From NCBI GenBank assembly GCA_905235975.1, contig CAJONT010000068.1, positions 1 through 41,605 of the forward strand: 41,605 nucleotides of DNA, read 5' to 3'. Under the pieces are notes generated by a model. That model was given only the letters and a program-made list of their open reading frames with translations. It searched no databases and was not told the origin of the DNA. This stretch comes from an uncultured Prevotella sp. Its GTDB lineage: Bacteria; Bacteroidota; Bacteroidia; Bacteroidales; Bacteroidaceae. The position numbers and the translations under genes are program-made. Positions 27,501 through 36,679 of this stretch are shown here, piece after piece (positions within the stretch are counted from its first letter, which is position 1; every line of letters starts with the position of its first letter).

Positions 27501-30099
27501 TTATCTGCCCCTGCCTGCCACGAACTGGAGCATGATGAGGCACAGCGGCTTCAGTTTCAGTGAGTCCGAATTCTATGAGGAACTTAAAGAACCAAGTCTT
27601 GTTTTTAATAGCTTCCTTGCAAATCTGTTCTCCATGGATTCGTATTACCTCGTGCAATACGGCTCCCCCGTGCTGAAATACGATGAAATCCGTGTAGGCC
27701 CCATGAGACGCCTTGGCGCGGTTGCATCAGCTCCTGTCAATACGTCAATGATGAAAGAGGCGTCAGAGGAAGTAATTGTTGTGGGATACGCTAAGGAAGA
27801 AGAAACGGCTGCGGAAGCGGATGCCGTAGATGAAGCTGAGCTTTCTGCCGCCAAGAACGAAACGGTATCGCTGCGGGAGAACCTCAACGAGACTGCCTTC
27901 TTCATGCCTGCCCTCACTGCCGACAGCAAGGGTAACGTGGTGATGAGGTTCACGCTCCCGGAGAGCGTTACCACATGGAAGGTGATGGCATTGGCCACCG
28001 ACAAGGAGATGAACAGTGGGAGGATTACCGCGGAAACAGTGGCACAGAAGGATGTCATGGTGCAACCGAATATGCCACGCTTCCTGCGCGAAAACGACAA
28101 GGCTACTATCTCTGCACGCATCTTCAACAACACCGAGAGAAGTGTCAGCGGAAAGGCCGTCCTCACACTCCTCGACCCTGAGACCGAGAAGACCGTATAC
28201 ACACAGACCAAGGATTACCAACTGGCACCCAAACAGGGCGGAAGCGTGACCTTTGACGTGCAGCCCGACGGGAAAATCTCCGTCTATGTGTGCAGGGTGA
28301 CAGTAAGCGGTAAAGGCTATTCGGATGGCGAACAGCACTATCTGCCCGTTATGCCCGACCATGAAATGGTGATTCGCACCTATCCCTTCACACAGCATGA
28401 ACCGGGACGCATGGCCATTAAACTCGACAAACTCTTTGACGAAGGTGTCAAAGACGGAAAACTGACGGTGGAATACACCAACAATCCCGCATGGCTCGTC
28501 GTGCAGACCATGCCGAGCCTCGCCGCACCTGTGAGCGACGACGTGATCAGTCAGACATCCGCTTTCTATGCAAACACCATCGGACGTCACCTCCTGAGCC
28601 TCTCTCCCGCCATACGTGAGAACATTCAGGCTTGGCAGAAAGAAGTGGGCGACGAGACAAGTCTCAACAGCCCGCTTCAGAAAAACCAGGAATTGAAAGA
28701 CTTGGTGCTCTCAGAGACACCGTGGGTGAGAATTGCAGAACGTGAATCGTCGCAGAGACGTGACCTCGCTCTCTACTTCGATGAAAGTCTTCTCAACAGT
28801 CGACTGCAGTCGGAACTATACAAGATACGTAAACTGCAGAACGGCGACGGCTCATGGAGCTGGTGGCCGGGGATGACGGGAAGTCCCTATATGACCACAT
28901 CGGTCACACAGACGCTTGTGCGACTCAACCACCTCGTGGGCAAACAGCAGAACACCGCCTCGATGGTAAGTTCGGCTTTCGGCTTCCTCGGAAATTATCT
29001 GGTAAAAGAGATGAAGGCCAAGAAGGAAGAGCATAAGAAGAACAAAGATATCGTCGTACGGCCCAGTGAGACCGCTATTCAGATTATGTACACCTTCGCA
29101 CTTGACGGACGGCAACTGACAGACTCGGTACAAAAGGCTCAGAAATACTTCATCGACCTGCTCCGTGACAAGGCCACCGACCTCACCATCTATGGAAAGG
29201 CTACAACAGCGGTAATCTTCGCTGCCAATAAGGAGAAGAAACTGGCCGACGAATTCGTGGAGAGCATCAGCCAGTATTCCGTGATGACAGAAGAAGCTGG
29301 AAGATACTTCGACACAAGGCGTGCCTACTATTCATGGTGCGACTATAAGATACCCACCGAAGTGGCTGCCATCGAGGCCTTCAAGGCCGTAAGACCCGAT
29401 GACACGCAGACGGTGGAGGAAATGAGACGATGGCTGCTGCACGAGAAACGCGGTGTCATGTGGAAGACGCCCATTCACACAGTGGATGCTGCCTATGCCT
29501 TCCTCGACGGCAACTTAAAGGCGCTGGACAATGGCGAGCCTACACGGTTCACCCTCGATGGGAAATACATACCCACCGAACAAGGCACATCGGGAATAGG
29601 CTATGTGAAGACATCCGTCGAAGCCAACGGAAAACAGGCCTTCGCCGCAGAGAAGACGTCGACCGGCACGTCGTGGGGCGCTCTTTATGCACAGTTCGAG
29701 CAGAAAAGCACCGAGGTGGAGGCGGCGGCTTCTGAAATCACCGTCACTCGTGAAGTGATAGACAAACCGGAACAGTTGGAGGTGGGCAAGAAAATCAAAG
29801 TGCGCATCACCGTGACGGCCAACCGCGACCTCGACTTCGTGCAGGTGGTGGACCGCAGGGCTGCCTGCATGGAACCACTCAATCAATTGAGCGGATATGC
29901 CCATGGCTACTACTGCGCACCGCAGGACAACCAGACCTGCTATTATTTCGACCGAATGCCGAAAGGCAAACATGTGATAGAAACTGAATACTACATTGAC
30001 CGTGTAGGTACCTATGTAACCGGCACCTGTAAGGCACAATGCGCCTATGCTCCTGAATATGTGGGCACGGCGCCGGCCTTCACACTGGTGGTAAGGTAA
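24586..30099 (+). CDS. Alpha-2-macroglobulin family protein, probably thioester-less
   Basis: About 1837 aa with signal sequence (MKLFSYILTIICLLPIKGGAQ). MG2-like VYTDRSIYRPGQKVQVGIITYRHDGN; A2M core LRENLNETAFFMPALTADSKGNVVMRFTLPESVTTWKVMALATDKEMNSG; FLRENDKATISARIFN. Confidence 0.93.
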   Translation: MKLFSYILTIICLLPIKGGAQTYKSLWNQVEEARGKDLPRNELEKLDLIIEKARVEKQYGHLLKASLRHIQVSCVITPDTIYSEVEKLEKMEQEAREKDPVLAAVWNTVLGSVYRENHQLGKSNMADSCFVAALANPDLLAKHKVSEYKEIIENGYDGKWFNNDLLSVIGYQAKKYSILHKYYSNTSCKTAACLTACELVRAGRDMDDKYLLWSERLPVIDSLITLYGDTKVGGELAVLRYNVLEGQSSVTLEERVKFIDYAVDKWRNWPRINILRNEKNRLTQPFFSVSMGSRFNVPSQPRLVKDFNVRNIEEVTMTVTRLSLDASRDYNLNKKEDLALLKGAMTDKQWVLTRQYKGLPAYESKKDSLELPGLPVGMYLVELSTNNKKIPVSRALYYVSDVQVIALGLPQNTTRYAVVSATTGQPLAGAKLRIQTYDSKKNGENKTETYNLNCDENGEALFVINNLTERVQRVFAYTEDDKYCPEENLYGYFQSNSNQRPHDVVEVYTDRSIYRPGQKVQVGIITYRHDGNLTTVAKETQINVELRDANGKVVEKKNTTTDAFGKGSVEFDLPENGLTGVFSLSASNGHTTFRVEQYKRPTYEVTFPEIHEAYKAGDTVTVKGHATTYSGVPVQGAKVKYTVKRRNAWWWGYRGNSGETLLEGETTTDSEGAFDVAMPMLLPDGASKSYAFYNITAVADVTDNGGESHAAEITLPLGSRATVLACNMPSKIERDSLKTLRFDYKNMAGADLDAEVTYYVDDATHTYTARTNMEMPVGFDTKALGSGKHRLTAVCGQDTVRCDFVMFSLDDKVPCEKTSDWFYATDKAFPSDGSPVVVQIGSSDPDTHVLYNVISGHNVLESGCLELNNSIFTRAFNYDESYGNGILVTYAWVKNGRTYTHEVALSRPLPDRKLHMEWATFRDKLVPGQKEQWTLKVTRPDGSPASAQVMATMYDKSLDQIYGHDWHFAPVFYLPLPATNWSMMRHSGFSFSESEFYEELKEPSLVFNSFLANLFSMDSYYLVQYGSPVLKYDEIRVGPMRRLGAVASAPVNTSMMKEASEEVIVVGYAKEEETAAEADAVDEAELSAAKNETVSLRENLNETAFFMPALTADSKGNVVMRFTLPESVTTWKVMALATDKEMNSGRITAETVAQKDVMVQPNMPRFLRENDKATISARIFNNTERSVSGKAVLTLLDPETEKTVYTQTKDYQLAPKQGGSVTFDVQPDGKISVYVCRVTVSGKGYSDGEQHYLPVMPDHEMVIRTYPFTQHEPGRMAIKLDKLFDEGVKDGKLTVEYTNNPAWLVVQTMPSLAAPVSDDVISQTSAFYANTIGRHLLSLSPAIRENIQAWQKEVGDETSLNSPLQKNQELKDLVLSETPWVRIAERESSQRRDLALYFDESLLNSRLQSELYKIRKLQNGDGSWSWWPGMTGSPYMTTSVTQTLVRLNHLVGKQQNTASMVSSAFGFLGNYLVKEMKAKKEEHKKNKDIVVRPSETAIQIMYTFALDGRQLTDSVQKAQKYFIDLLRDKATDLTIYGKATTAVIFAANKEKKLADEFVESISQYSVMTEEAGRYFDTRRAYYSWCDYKIPTEVAAIEAFKAVRPDDTQTVEEMRRWLLHEKRGVMWKTPIHTVDAAYAFLDGNLKALDNGEPTRFTLDGKYIPTEQGTSGIGYVKTSVEANGKQAFAAEKTSTGTSWGALYAQFEQKSTEVEAAASEITVTREVIDKPEQLEVGKKIKVRITVTANRDLDFVQVVDRRAACMEPLNQLSGYAHGYYCAPQDNQTCYYFDRMPKGKHVIETEYYIDRVGTYVTGTCKAQCAYAPEYVGTAPAFTLVVR

Positions 30100-30100
30100 T

Positions 30101-31210
30101 ATGAAAATGAAATTGATACGCACACATTATAATAATATAAAAGGAAATTTAGGTAAATGCCTCCTCGGATGGTTGGCTGTCTTACAGCCTGCTGTCATCA
30201 CAGCACAACAAATCACCGTTTCCAACCAGGTGATTGACTGCGGACAGGTTCTGTACATGAAGCCTGTCACGGCACAGTTTGAACTGATGAACGAGGGCAA
30301 AGGCAATGTAACCATACAAGGGGTGGAGAAAAGCTGCGGATGTACAACCGTGTCATATCCGCGGGGCACAATCACGGAGAATAAACCCTTCGTGGTGGCA
30401 GCCACTTACGATGCCCGCCAACTGGGACATTTCGAGAAGTATATCGATGTGTATACCTCGGGTGCCTCACTGCCCATCTCGCTCACGATAAAAGGGGTCG
30501 TGGTAGAAGAGGTGCACGATTATGGCGGGGAGTATGATTTCATGTTGGGAAAACTCAAGGCCGACAAAATCGACCTGGAGTTTGACGACGTAAACAAAGG
30601 AGAACGACCGATGCAGGAAATACATATCCTCAATACCACGGGTGATATTATTCGCCCGGTTGTGATGCACCTGCCCGACTACCTCAAGGCTGAGGTGTCG
30701 CCGTCGGCCATTCCGCCAGGGAAACCCGGCGTGGTGCAGTTCACGCTGGAATCGAAACAACTGCACGACTATGGTCTCACACAGACTACCGTCTACTTAG
30801 GGCAGAATCCCGGCGACCGCACCAGTCCCGACAAGGAAATCAACGTGTGCTCCATCCTTCTGCCTGCTGCCAAGAATATCTCGGAACGACAGTTGGCCTA
30901 CTCGCCTAAGCTGAAGATTTCGGATGCGGTGCTAGACCTTGGATCGTTCGACGGCAAGAAAAAGAAAAAAGGCGTTGTCACCATTGAGAATGTGGGCCGT
31001 ACCGACCTTGAAATCAACTCGCTGCAGATGTACACACCCGGACTGTCGGTGGAACTCAGTTCGGCTAAGGTACCGCCGGGAGAGTCTGTCAAACTGAAAA
31101 TTACGGCCGACAGGAAAACCCTGCGTGAGACGAGACAGAAACCGCGCATCCTGATGATAACCAACGACCCTGTACAGCCGAAAGCAATCATCACAGTAAA
31201 TGTGAAATAA
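30101..31210 (+). CDS. DUF1573 domain-containing protein
   Basis: 369 aa. QITVSNQVIDCGQVLYMKPVTAQFELMNEGKGNVTIQGVEKSCGCTTVSYPRGTI with the SCGCTT motif; Ig-like/ASPM-like repeats follow. Confidence 0.82.
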   Translation: MKMKLIRTHYNNIKGNLGKCLLGWLAVLQPAVITAQQITVSNQVIDCGQVLYMKPVTAQFELMNEGKGNVTIQGVEKSCGCTTVSYPRGTITENKPFVVAATYDARQLGHFEKYIDVYTSGASLPISLTIKGVVVEEVHDYGGEYDFMLGKLKADKIDLEFDDVNKGERPMQEIHILNTTGDIIRPVVMHLPDYLKAEVSPSAIPPGKPGVVQFTLESKQLHDYGLTQTTVYLGQNPGDRTSPDKEINVCSILLPAAKNISERQLAYSPKLKISDAVLDLGSFDGKKKKKGVVTIENVGRTDLEINSLQMYTPGLSVELSSAKVPPGESVKLKITADRKTLRETRQKPRILMITNDPVQPKAIITVNVK

Positions 31211-31231
31211 AACCGACACAACATAACAGAT

Positions 31232-32332
31232 ATGGAACATCCAGAGAACGATGAACAATATAAAGGACTGACCGTCAATTCAGGTGTGGCACAGCCCTCC
31301 ATCATAAATCCTTACCTAAAGCGGAGGCAATTCAGAAGAAGAGAGTACTCCGTTTCGGAAATGGTGGAAGGGGTGTTGAAAGGGAATGTCACCATCCTCA
31401 GCCAAACCGTAACGCTTGTGGAAAGCGTAAATGCTGCCCACCAGAGCATGGCACAGGAGGTGATAGAAAAGTGCCTGCCCTACAGCGGACGGTCCATTCG
31501 TGTGGGTATCAGTGGCGTGCCCGGAGCAGGTAAGAGTACCTCTATCGATGCCTTCGGGTGCCATGTGCTCGACACGAAGGGAGGCAAACTTGCCGTGCTG
31601 GCTATCGACCCGAGCTCAGAAAGGTCGAAAGGGAGTATCCTGGGCGACAAGACCCGAATGGAAAAACTGTCAGTGAGACCAGAGGCCTTCATACGCCCCA
31701 GTCCTACTGCAGGCAGTCTGGGTGGCGTGGCACGCAAGACACGTGAGACAATCATTCTGTGTGAGGCTGCCGGTTACGACAAGATATTTGTCGAGACAGT
31801 GGGCGTGGGTCAGAGCGAGACAGCCTGCCACTCGATGGTGGACTTCTTCCTGCTGATACAACTTGCCGGCACGGGAGATGAACTCCAAGGTATAAAACGA
31901 GGTATCATGGAGATAAGCGACGGCATCGTAATAAACAAATGCGACGGCAGTAATGTGGACAAGTGCCACATGGCTGCTACCAGTTTCCGTAATGCACTGC
32001 ACTTCTTCCCCAAGTCGGAGAGCGGGTGGATGCCCAAAGTGATGTGCTATAGCGGTTTCTACGGTACCGGTATCAAGGAAATCTGGGATATGGTATATGA
32101 GTATTTCGACTTTGTGAAAGCAAACGGCTATTTCGACTACCGACGCAATGAGCAGAGTAAATACTGGATGTATGAAACAATCAACGAGCAACTGCGGAAC
32201 AGCTTCTATCAGAATCCCCTCATCGAGTCGATGCTGCCGGAGGGTGAAGAAAAGGTGCTGAAAGGGGAGCAGACTTCCTTTGCCGCCGCAGGTGAATTGC
32301 TCAAGACATATTTTGATATCATAAAAAAATAA
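31232..32332 (+). CDS. meaB: Methylmalonyl-CoA mutase-associated GTPase MeaB (ArgK family)
   Basis: 366 aa. VGISGVPGAGKSTSIDAFG (Walker A), LAVLAIDPSSERSKGSILGDKTRMEKLSVRPEAFIRPSPTAGSLGGVARKTRE, FVETVGVGQSETA, VINKCDG. Confidence 0.96.
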   Translation: MEHPENDEQYKGLTVNSGVAQPSIINPYLKRRQFRRREYSVSEMVEGVLKGNVTILSQTVTLVESVNAAHQSMAQEVIEKCLPYSGRSIRVGISGVPGAGKSTSIDAFGCHVLDTKGGKLAVLAIDPSSERSKGSILGDKTRMEKLSVRPEAFIRPSPTAGSLGGVARKTRETIILCEAAGYDKIFVETVGVGQSETACHSMVDFFLLIQLAGTGDELQGIKRGIMEISDGIVINKCDGSNVDKCHMAATSFRNALHFFPKSESGWMPKVMCYSGFYGTGIKEIWDMVYEYFDFVKANGYFDYRRNEQSKYWMYETINEQLRNSFYQNPLIESMLPEGEEKVLKGEQTSFAAAGELLKTYFDIIKK

Positions 32333-32334
32333 AA

Positions 32335-33198
32335 ATGCAGGTCGAAATTGACAGTGGAAGCGGATTCTGCTTTGGCGTAACGACAGCCATTCAGAAGGCC
32401 GAGGAGGAACTCTCCTCGGGCAAGACGCTCTATTGCCTGGGCGATATCGTGCACAACGGGATGGAATGTGAACGGTTGCGCAGAATGGGACTCATCACGC
32501 TAAACCATGAGGAGATGAACCAGCTGCACAACGTCACCATGCTGTTGAGAGCTCACGGTGAACCGCCTGAGACCTATAAAAAGGCCGAGCAAAACCATAT
32601 AGAGATTGTGGATGCGACCTGTCCGGTTGTGCTGCAGCTGCAAAGGCGCATAAGAAGACAGTTTGAAGCCAACCCGGATGCACAGATAGTCATCTTCGGC
32701 AAAAACGGACATGCCGAGGTAATGGGACTCATCGGACAGACCAACAATAAGGCCATTGTGGTAGAACATGTGGAAGAGTTGGATAAACTCGACTTCTCGA
32801 AAGACATTTACCTCTATTCACAAACCACAAAGTCGCTCGACGAATTCCATAGTATTATAGAATATATCAAGACGCATATCAGCGAGAATGCCGAGTTCAG
32901 GAGTTTCGATACCATCTGCAGGCAAGTGGCCAACAGAATGCCCAATATCGCTGAGTTTGCCTCAAAACACGATATTATCCTCTTCGTCTCCGGACGGAAA
33001 AGCAGCAATGGTAAGGTGCTCTTCAACGAGTGCAGAAGTGTGAATGCCAGGAGCTACCAAATAGAGGGTCCGGATGAAATATCACCGGCATGGTTGGAAC
33101 GTGCACACTCTGTGGGCATCTGTGGGGCTACCAGTACGCCTAAATGGCTGATGGAGGAATGTAGAGACAAAATATTGACACAAATAATTTTAAAATAA
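32335..33198 (+). CDS. ispH: 4-hydroxy-3-methylbut-2-enyl diphosphate reductase
   Basis: 287 aa. EIDSGSGFCFGVTTAIQKAEE, LGDIVHNG, LLRAHGEPPETYKKAE, VDATCPVVLQLQ, VSGRKSSNGKVLF, VGICGATSTPKWLMEE. Confidence 0.97.
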   Translation: MQVEIDSGSGFCFGVTTAIQKAEEELSSGKTLYCLGDIVHNGMECERLRRMGLITLNHEEMNQLHNVTMLLRAHGEPPETYKKAEQNHIEIVDATCPVVLQLQRRIRRQFEANPDAQIVIFGKNGHAEVMGLIGQTNNKAIVVEHVEELDKLDFSKDIYLYSQTTKSLDEFHSIIEYIKTHISENAEFRSFDTICRQVANRMPNIAEFASKHDIILFVSGRKSSNGKVLFNECRSVNARSYQIEGPDEISPAWLERAHSVGICGATSTPKWLMEECRDKILTQIILK

Positions 33199-33223
33199 TA
33201 ATATATGTTTAAAATCGCTTAGT

Positions 33224-36200
33224 ATGAGAAAAAATGTATTGATTGTTTTGGCACTGCTTGTATGTGTGGTGGCAAAAGTGTATGGCTCTCCTGTGGACAG
33301 AGCAGAGGCTTTGTTGAAAGCCCGTGAGTTTATCGAAGCTCAGGGACTCGAGGTAAGTAATGACATGAGGATGGTGGAGAGCGCCTCTGTACGTAATCAG
33401 GCATTAGACATGTCTGTGCCGGCTTATTATGTGTTTAATAATGGCAATGATAACGGCTTTGTTATCGTTGCTGGCGATGATCGTTGCTACCCGATTCTCG
33501 GATACTCTGATGAGGGCTCTTTCGATATGGATGATATGCCAGAGAACTTGGCAATCATTCTCAATCAGTATGCCAATCAGGTGGCCTGCCTGGGTGCTCC
33601 AACCGCTTCAAATCTTCAGGAAGAAAATAACAATGCATCGCATGTGGCACGTGCTATAAAGACATCTATCCAGCCCATGTGTACTGCAAAGTGGGGACAG
33701 AAAGCACCCTACAACAATTCTTGTCCGGTCTTGAAAGCCTCCGAAGGCACACACTATGTTGTTGGTTGTACAGGTGTGGCATTGGCTCAGTTGCTTTATT
33801 ATTACAAGGATAGAAATGTCAGTACACTGCAAACTGCCATAGATAGCTATACTGCAAATGGTGTGACGGTGGCGAGTACAGCAAAGGGAACAAAGATTGA
33901 CTGGGCTAACATGCTTGATTCTTATCAAGGGTTGGAGACGGCAACACAGATAAAGGCAGTCGCCGATCTTATGTTTTTCAGCAGTTCGGCCATCAGGACA
34001 TCTTACGGAAAAAGCGCGTCCTCTGCATCTGTGTCAAACGTCAAGACAGCATTAGAGAAACAATTTGGTTTTTATGAAGGTAGTAGACTGATAAACCGCA
34101 CTTCCTATACCAGTGCGGATTGGTATGACATAATTTATAATGAGCTTGTCAATGGAAGACCGGTGTTCTACGTCGGAAGTTCAACTTCTGCGACACATGC
34201 ATTCTTAGTTGACGGATACGATGGTGACAACTTTTATCACGTCAATTGGGGTTGGACTGGAAATATGAACGGATATTTCCATCTCTCTGCTTTGTACGGT
34301 GAGGAGGAAGAATCTTTTATCGCTAATTCCAATGGATTTACAATGAGCCAGCAAGCATACATAGGCTTTCAACCCAAGAATGGACTGCAGTTAGAGGATA
34401 CGGACCCCGTCCTTTCCTCGTCAATATCATCCTATAATGCTTCTACGTATGCAATTACTACAACCGTATACAATTATACATCTTATGATGGAGTGTACTC
34501 ATATGGATATGCAGTAAAAGACAACGCAGGAAATCTCACTGTTGTGGGCACACCTACATCGAACGTATCAATTGCATTTCGCGGCTCCAAAACATACAGT
34601 TATACGTTGACTGCCGCCGACTTGAAAGCTGTCAGTTTGAAGAAAGGCGATTATAAACTGGTGCCTGTCAGCAAGAATTCGGAAGAGAATTTCTGGCGTG
34701 AGTGTATCTTATTGCAGAGTTCTGTGGGCACCTATTTCTCATTCAGCTATAACCCTTCTGCCTCAACACCCATAAGCAATGTGGTGAAGCATCCAGTGTC
34801 TGCAATTAAGGTTAATCAAATTAAGGCTGTCGGTTCCTGTCTTGCCAATTTGGAACAACCGATACGCATCATAGTTGAGAACACTGGCGAGGATGAATAT
34901 TTTGGTAATTTGTATCTGCTCGCCAGCAAGAGTGCTACTTCTTTCGGGGCTTATAAGGATCGTATTGGACTTTGTCTGGCTCCAGGCGAAAAATTGGAAG
35001 TAGAGATGTCTTTCACACCGACTTCATCAGGTACTTGGTATGTGGCAGCCTCTACCAGTTCCACAGGTGCTACCAATCTTGGATATACCGCTGTTTCTAT
35101 TGCCTCGGGTTCCGCTGGTCATACGCTGACAATAACAGGGATTACCATCAATAACCAGGCTTCAAAAAATGGCAATAAATATGAAATCTATGGAAACAGT
35201 ATTACGGGTAAGGTGAAAATTGAGAATTCGGACACGAAAAATAGATATGCGGGAATTATCGCCCTGGTGCTTCGTCAGCAGAACTCATCTTCTACCTCAG
35301 AGTTCACAGCCGAGTCTCATAAACATTCGCTTATAGTCGAACCCGGTGAGACTGTCGAATTGGACATAGACTTCTATGAACTTGACCAGAGTGTCTTAGT
35401 CTACAAAGTGGTTTATTACTATGCTGATGCAAACCTTGCTTTGACGGGCAATCCCTGGTCTAGTTTCAATCTTGTGCCGGGTGTCAACACATACGACGAG
35501 GAGGGCAATCTTGTTGCAACAGCTCCCACTGCTACCTATACAGTGCCTGATAAAGTCCTGTCTGTGGATTTCACGGGTGTCACAGGAACTAATGGCGTGA
35601 CAAAGGTGGTGCCCAACAGCAATCCGAACACAATCTACATCTTGGGGAAAAATGACACGACACCCTCTGGACTGTCTGGGAAAAATGTGGTGAAGGACGG
35701 AAAGACTTCTAAGTTTACGCTTTCTGACGGATATAGCTTCTCTACACCTAAAACATTCTCGGCTGATAGAGTGGAATTTTCCGTCACTCCGACCATTGAC
35801 TCCTCAAGTGGATGGTTCACGATAGCTCTTCCCTTCGCTCCTGACAATGTAACCTGTGAAGGTAACACCATCGACTGGTTCCACTCGATTAATGATAGTG
35901 GCAAGAATTTCTGGCTGAAGGAGTTCTCGGGTATGAATGGCAACAACGTAGTTTTTGATTTTGTGGATGATATGAAGCCCAACATTCCGTATATCATAGC
36001 TGTGCCCGGTCCCGTTTATGGAAACAAATGGAATCTCTTGGGAAAGAAGATGGTCTTCTCAGGCAATAGTCAGACCATTACTTCAGGTGCCAAGATATTG
36101 GCCGCCTCCGACGTGTTCGTGTTTGCCGGTACCACTACACAGTCCAATTTCTCTGAAGTGTGGGCTCTCAATGATGAAGGTACCAAGTTCATTTACGGAA

Positions 36201-36469
36201 ATTATGATGTGAATCCATTCAGGGCTTATTTCAGATTGAGAAGTTCCACTGCTAATGCACCCGAGAACCTCGTAATTGAAGGATTTTCCGACACCGATGC
36301 TGTCATGATTCCTGTCATGATGGAAGGAGAAGGTGAAGGTGGTATAGTCAGCATTTACAACCTGAGCGGCATTAAGGTTGCTGAGTCGAAGATTGTCAAC
36401 GGCCATGTCGACCTTAATAACCTTCCTAATGGTGTGTATGTGATAAATGGACAAAAGTTTGTAAAATAA
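33224..36469 (+). CDS. C10 family (streptopain/interpain-like) cysteine peptidase with Spi-like prodomain and possible T9SS-type C-terminal sorting tail
   Basis: 1081 aa. Signal peptide; prodomain VPAYYVFNNGNDNGFVIVAGDDRCYPILGYSDEGSF; catalytic Cys region YVVGCTGVALAQLLYYYK; catalytic His region ATHAFLVDGYDGDNFYHVNWGWTGNMNGYFHLSAL; tail VSIYNLSGIKVAESKIVNGHVDLNNLPNGVYVINGQKFVK. Confidence 0.92.
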   Translation: MRKNVLIVLALLVCVVAKVYGSPVDRAEALLKAREFIEAQGLEVSNDMRMVESASVRNQALDMSVPAYYVFNNGNDNGFVIVAGDDRCYPILGYSDEGSFDMDDMPENLAIILNQYANQVACLGAPTASNLQEENNNASHVARAIKTSIQPMCTAKWGQKAPYNNSCPVLKASEGTHYVVGCTGVALAQLLYYYKDRNVSTLQTAIDSYTANGVTVASTAKGTKIDWANMLDSYQGLETATQIKAVADLMFFSSSAIRTSYGKSASSASVSNVKTALEKQFGFYEGSRLINRTSYTSADWYDIIYNELVNGRPVFYVGSSTSATHAFLVDGYDGDNFYHVNWGWTGNMNGYFHLSALYGEEEESFIANSNGFTMSQQAYIGFQPKNGLQLEDTDPVLSSSISSYNASTYAITTTVYNYTSYDGVYSYGYAVKDNAGNLTVVGTPTSNVSIAFRGSKTYSYTLTAADLKAVSLKKGDYKLVPVSKNSEENFWRECILLQSSVGTYFSFSYNPSASTPISNVVKHPVSAIKVNQIKAVGSCLANLEQPIRIIVENTGEDEYFGNLYLLASKSATSFGAYKDRIGLCLAPGEKLEVEMSFTPTSSGTWYVAASTSSTGATNLGYTAVSIASGSAGHTLTITGITINNQASKNGNKYEIYGNSITGKVKIENSDTKNRYAGIIALVLRQQNSSSTSEFTAESHKHSLIVEPGETVELDIDFYELDQSVLVYKVVYYYADANLALTGNPWSSFNLVPGVNTYDEEGNLVATAPTATYTVPDKVLSVDFTGVTGTNGVTKVVPNSNPNTIYILGKNDTTPSGLSGKNVVKDGKTSKFTLSDGYSFSTPKTFSADRVEFSVTPTIDSSSGWFTIALPFAPDNVTCEGNTIDWFHSINDSGKNFWLKEFSGMNGNNVVFDFVDDMKPNIPYIIAVPGPVYGNKWNLLGKKMVFSGNSQTITSGAKILAASDVFVFAGTTTQSNFSEVWALNDEGTKFIYGNYDVNPFRAYFRLRSSTANAPENLVIEGFSDTDAVMIPVMMEGEGEGGIVSIYNLSGIKVAESKIVNGHVDLNNLPNGVYVINGQKFVK

Positions 36470-36487
36470 ATCTAATTTTTAGTGAAT

Positions 36488-36679
36488 ATGAAAAAGATTT
36501 ATAGTGTTCCGATGATGAAAATAAGTAAGGGCGATTTTGGGTATTTCATGGGCTCACCCCCTGGTGCTGGAGATACTACTGATCCCAGCACCACAACAGC
36601 TCCAGACGATTTCCTCGATTTTGAAACGGATTCTGAGAAAGGTGATATCAAGTTCAAGGTTCCTAATGTGTGGAATTAA
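36488..36679 (+). CDS. Small protein (63 aa) of unknown function downstream of the C10 peptidase
   Basis: MKKIYSVPMMKISKGDFGYFMGSPPGAGDTTDPSTTTAPDDFLDFETDSEKGDIKFKVPNVWN; begins 18 nt after the C10 stop; the stop codon abuts the hairpin. Confidence 0.65.
   Translation: MKKIYSVPMMKISKGDFGYFMGSPPGAGDTTDPSTTTAPDDFLDFETDSEKGDIKFKVPNVWN

Noticed and set aside
25552-28590. Several minus-strand ORFs (188-302 aa) opposite A2M
   Set aside because: Overlapping antisense frames without domains or promoters.
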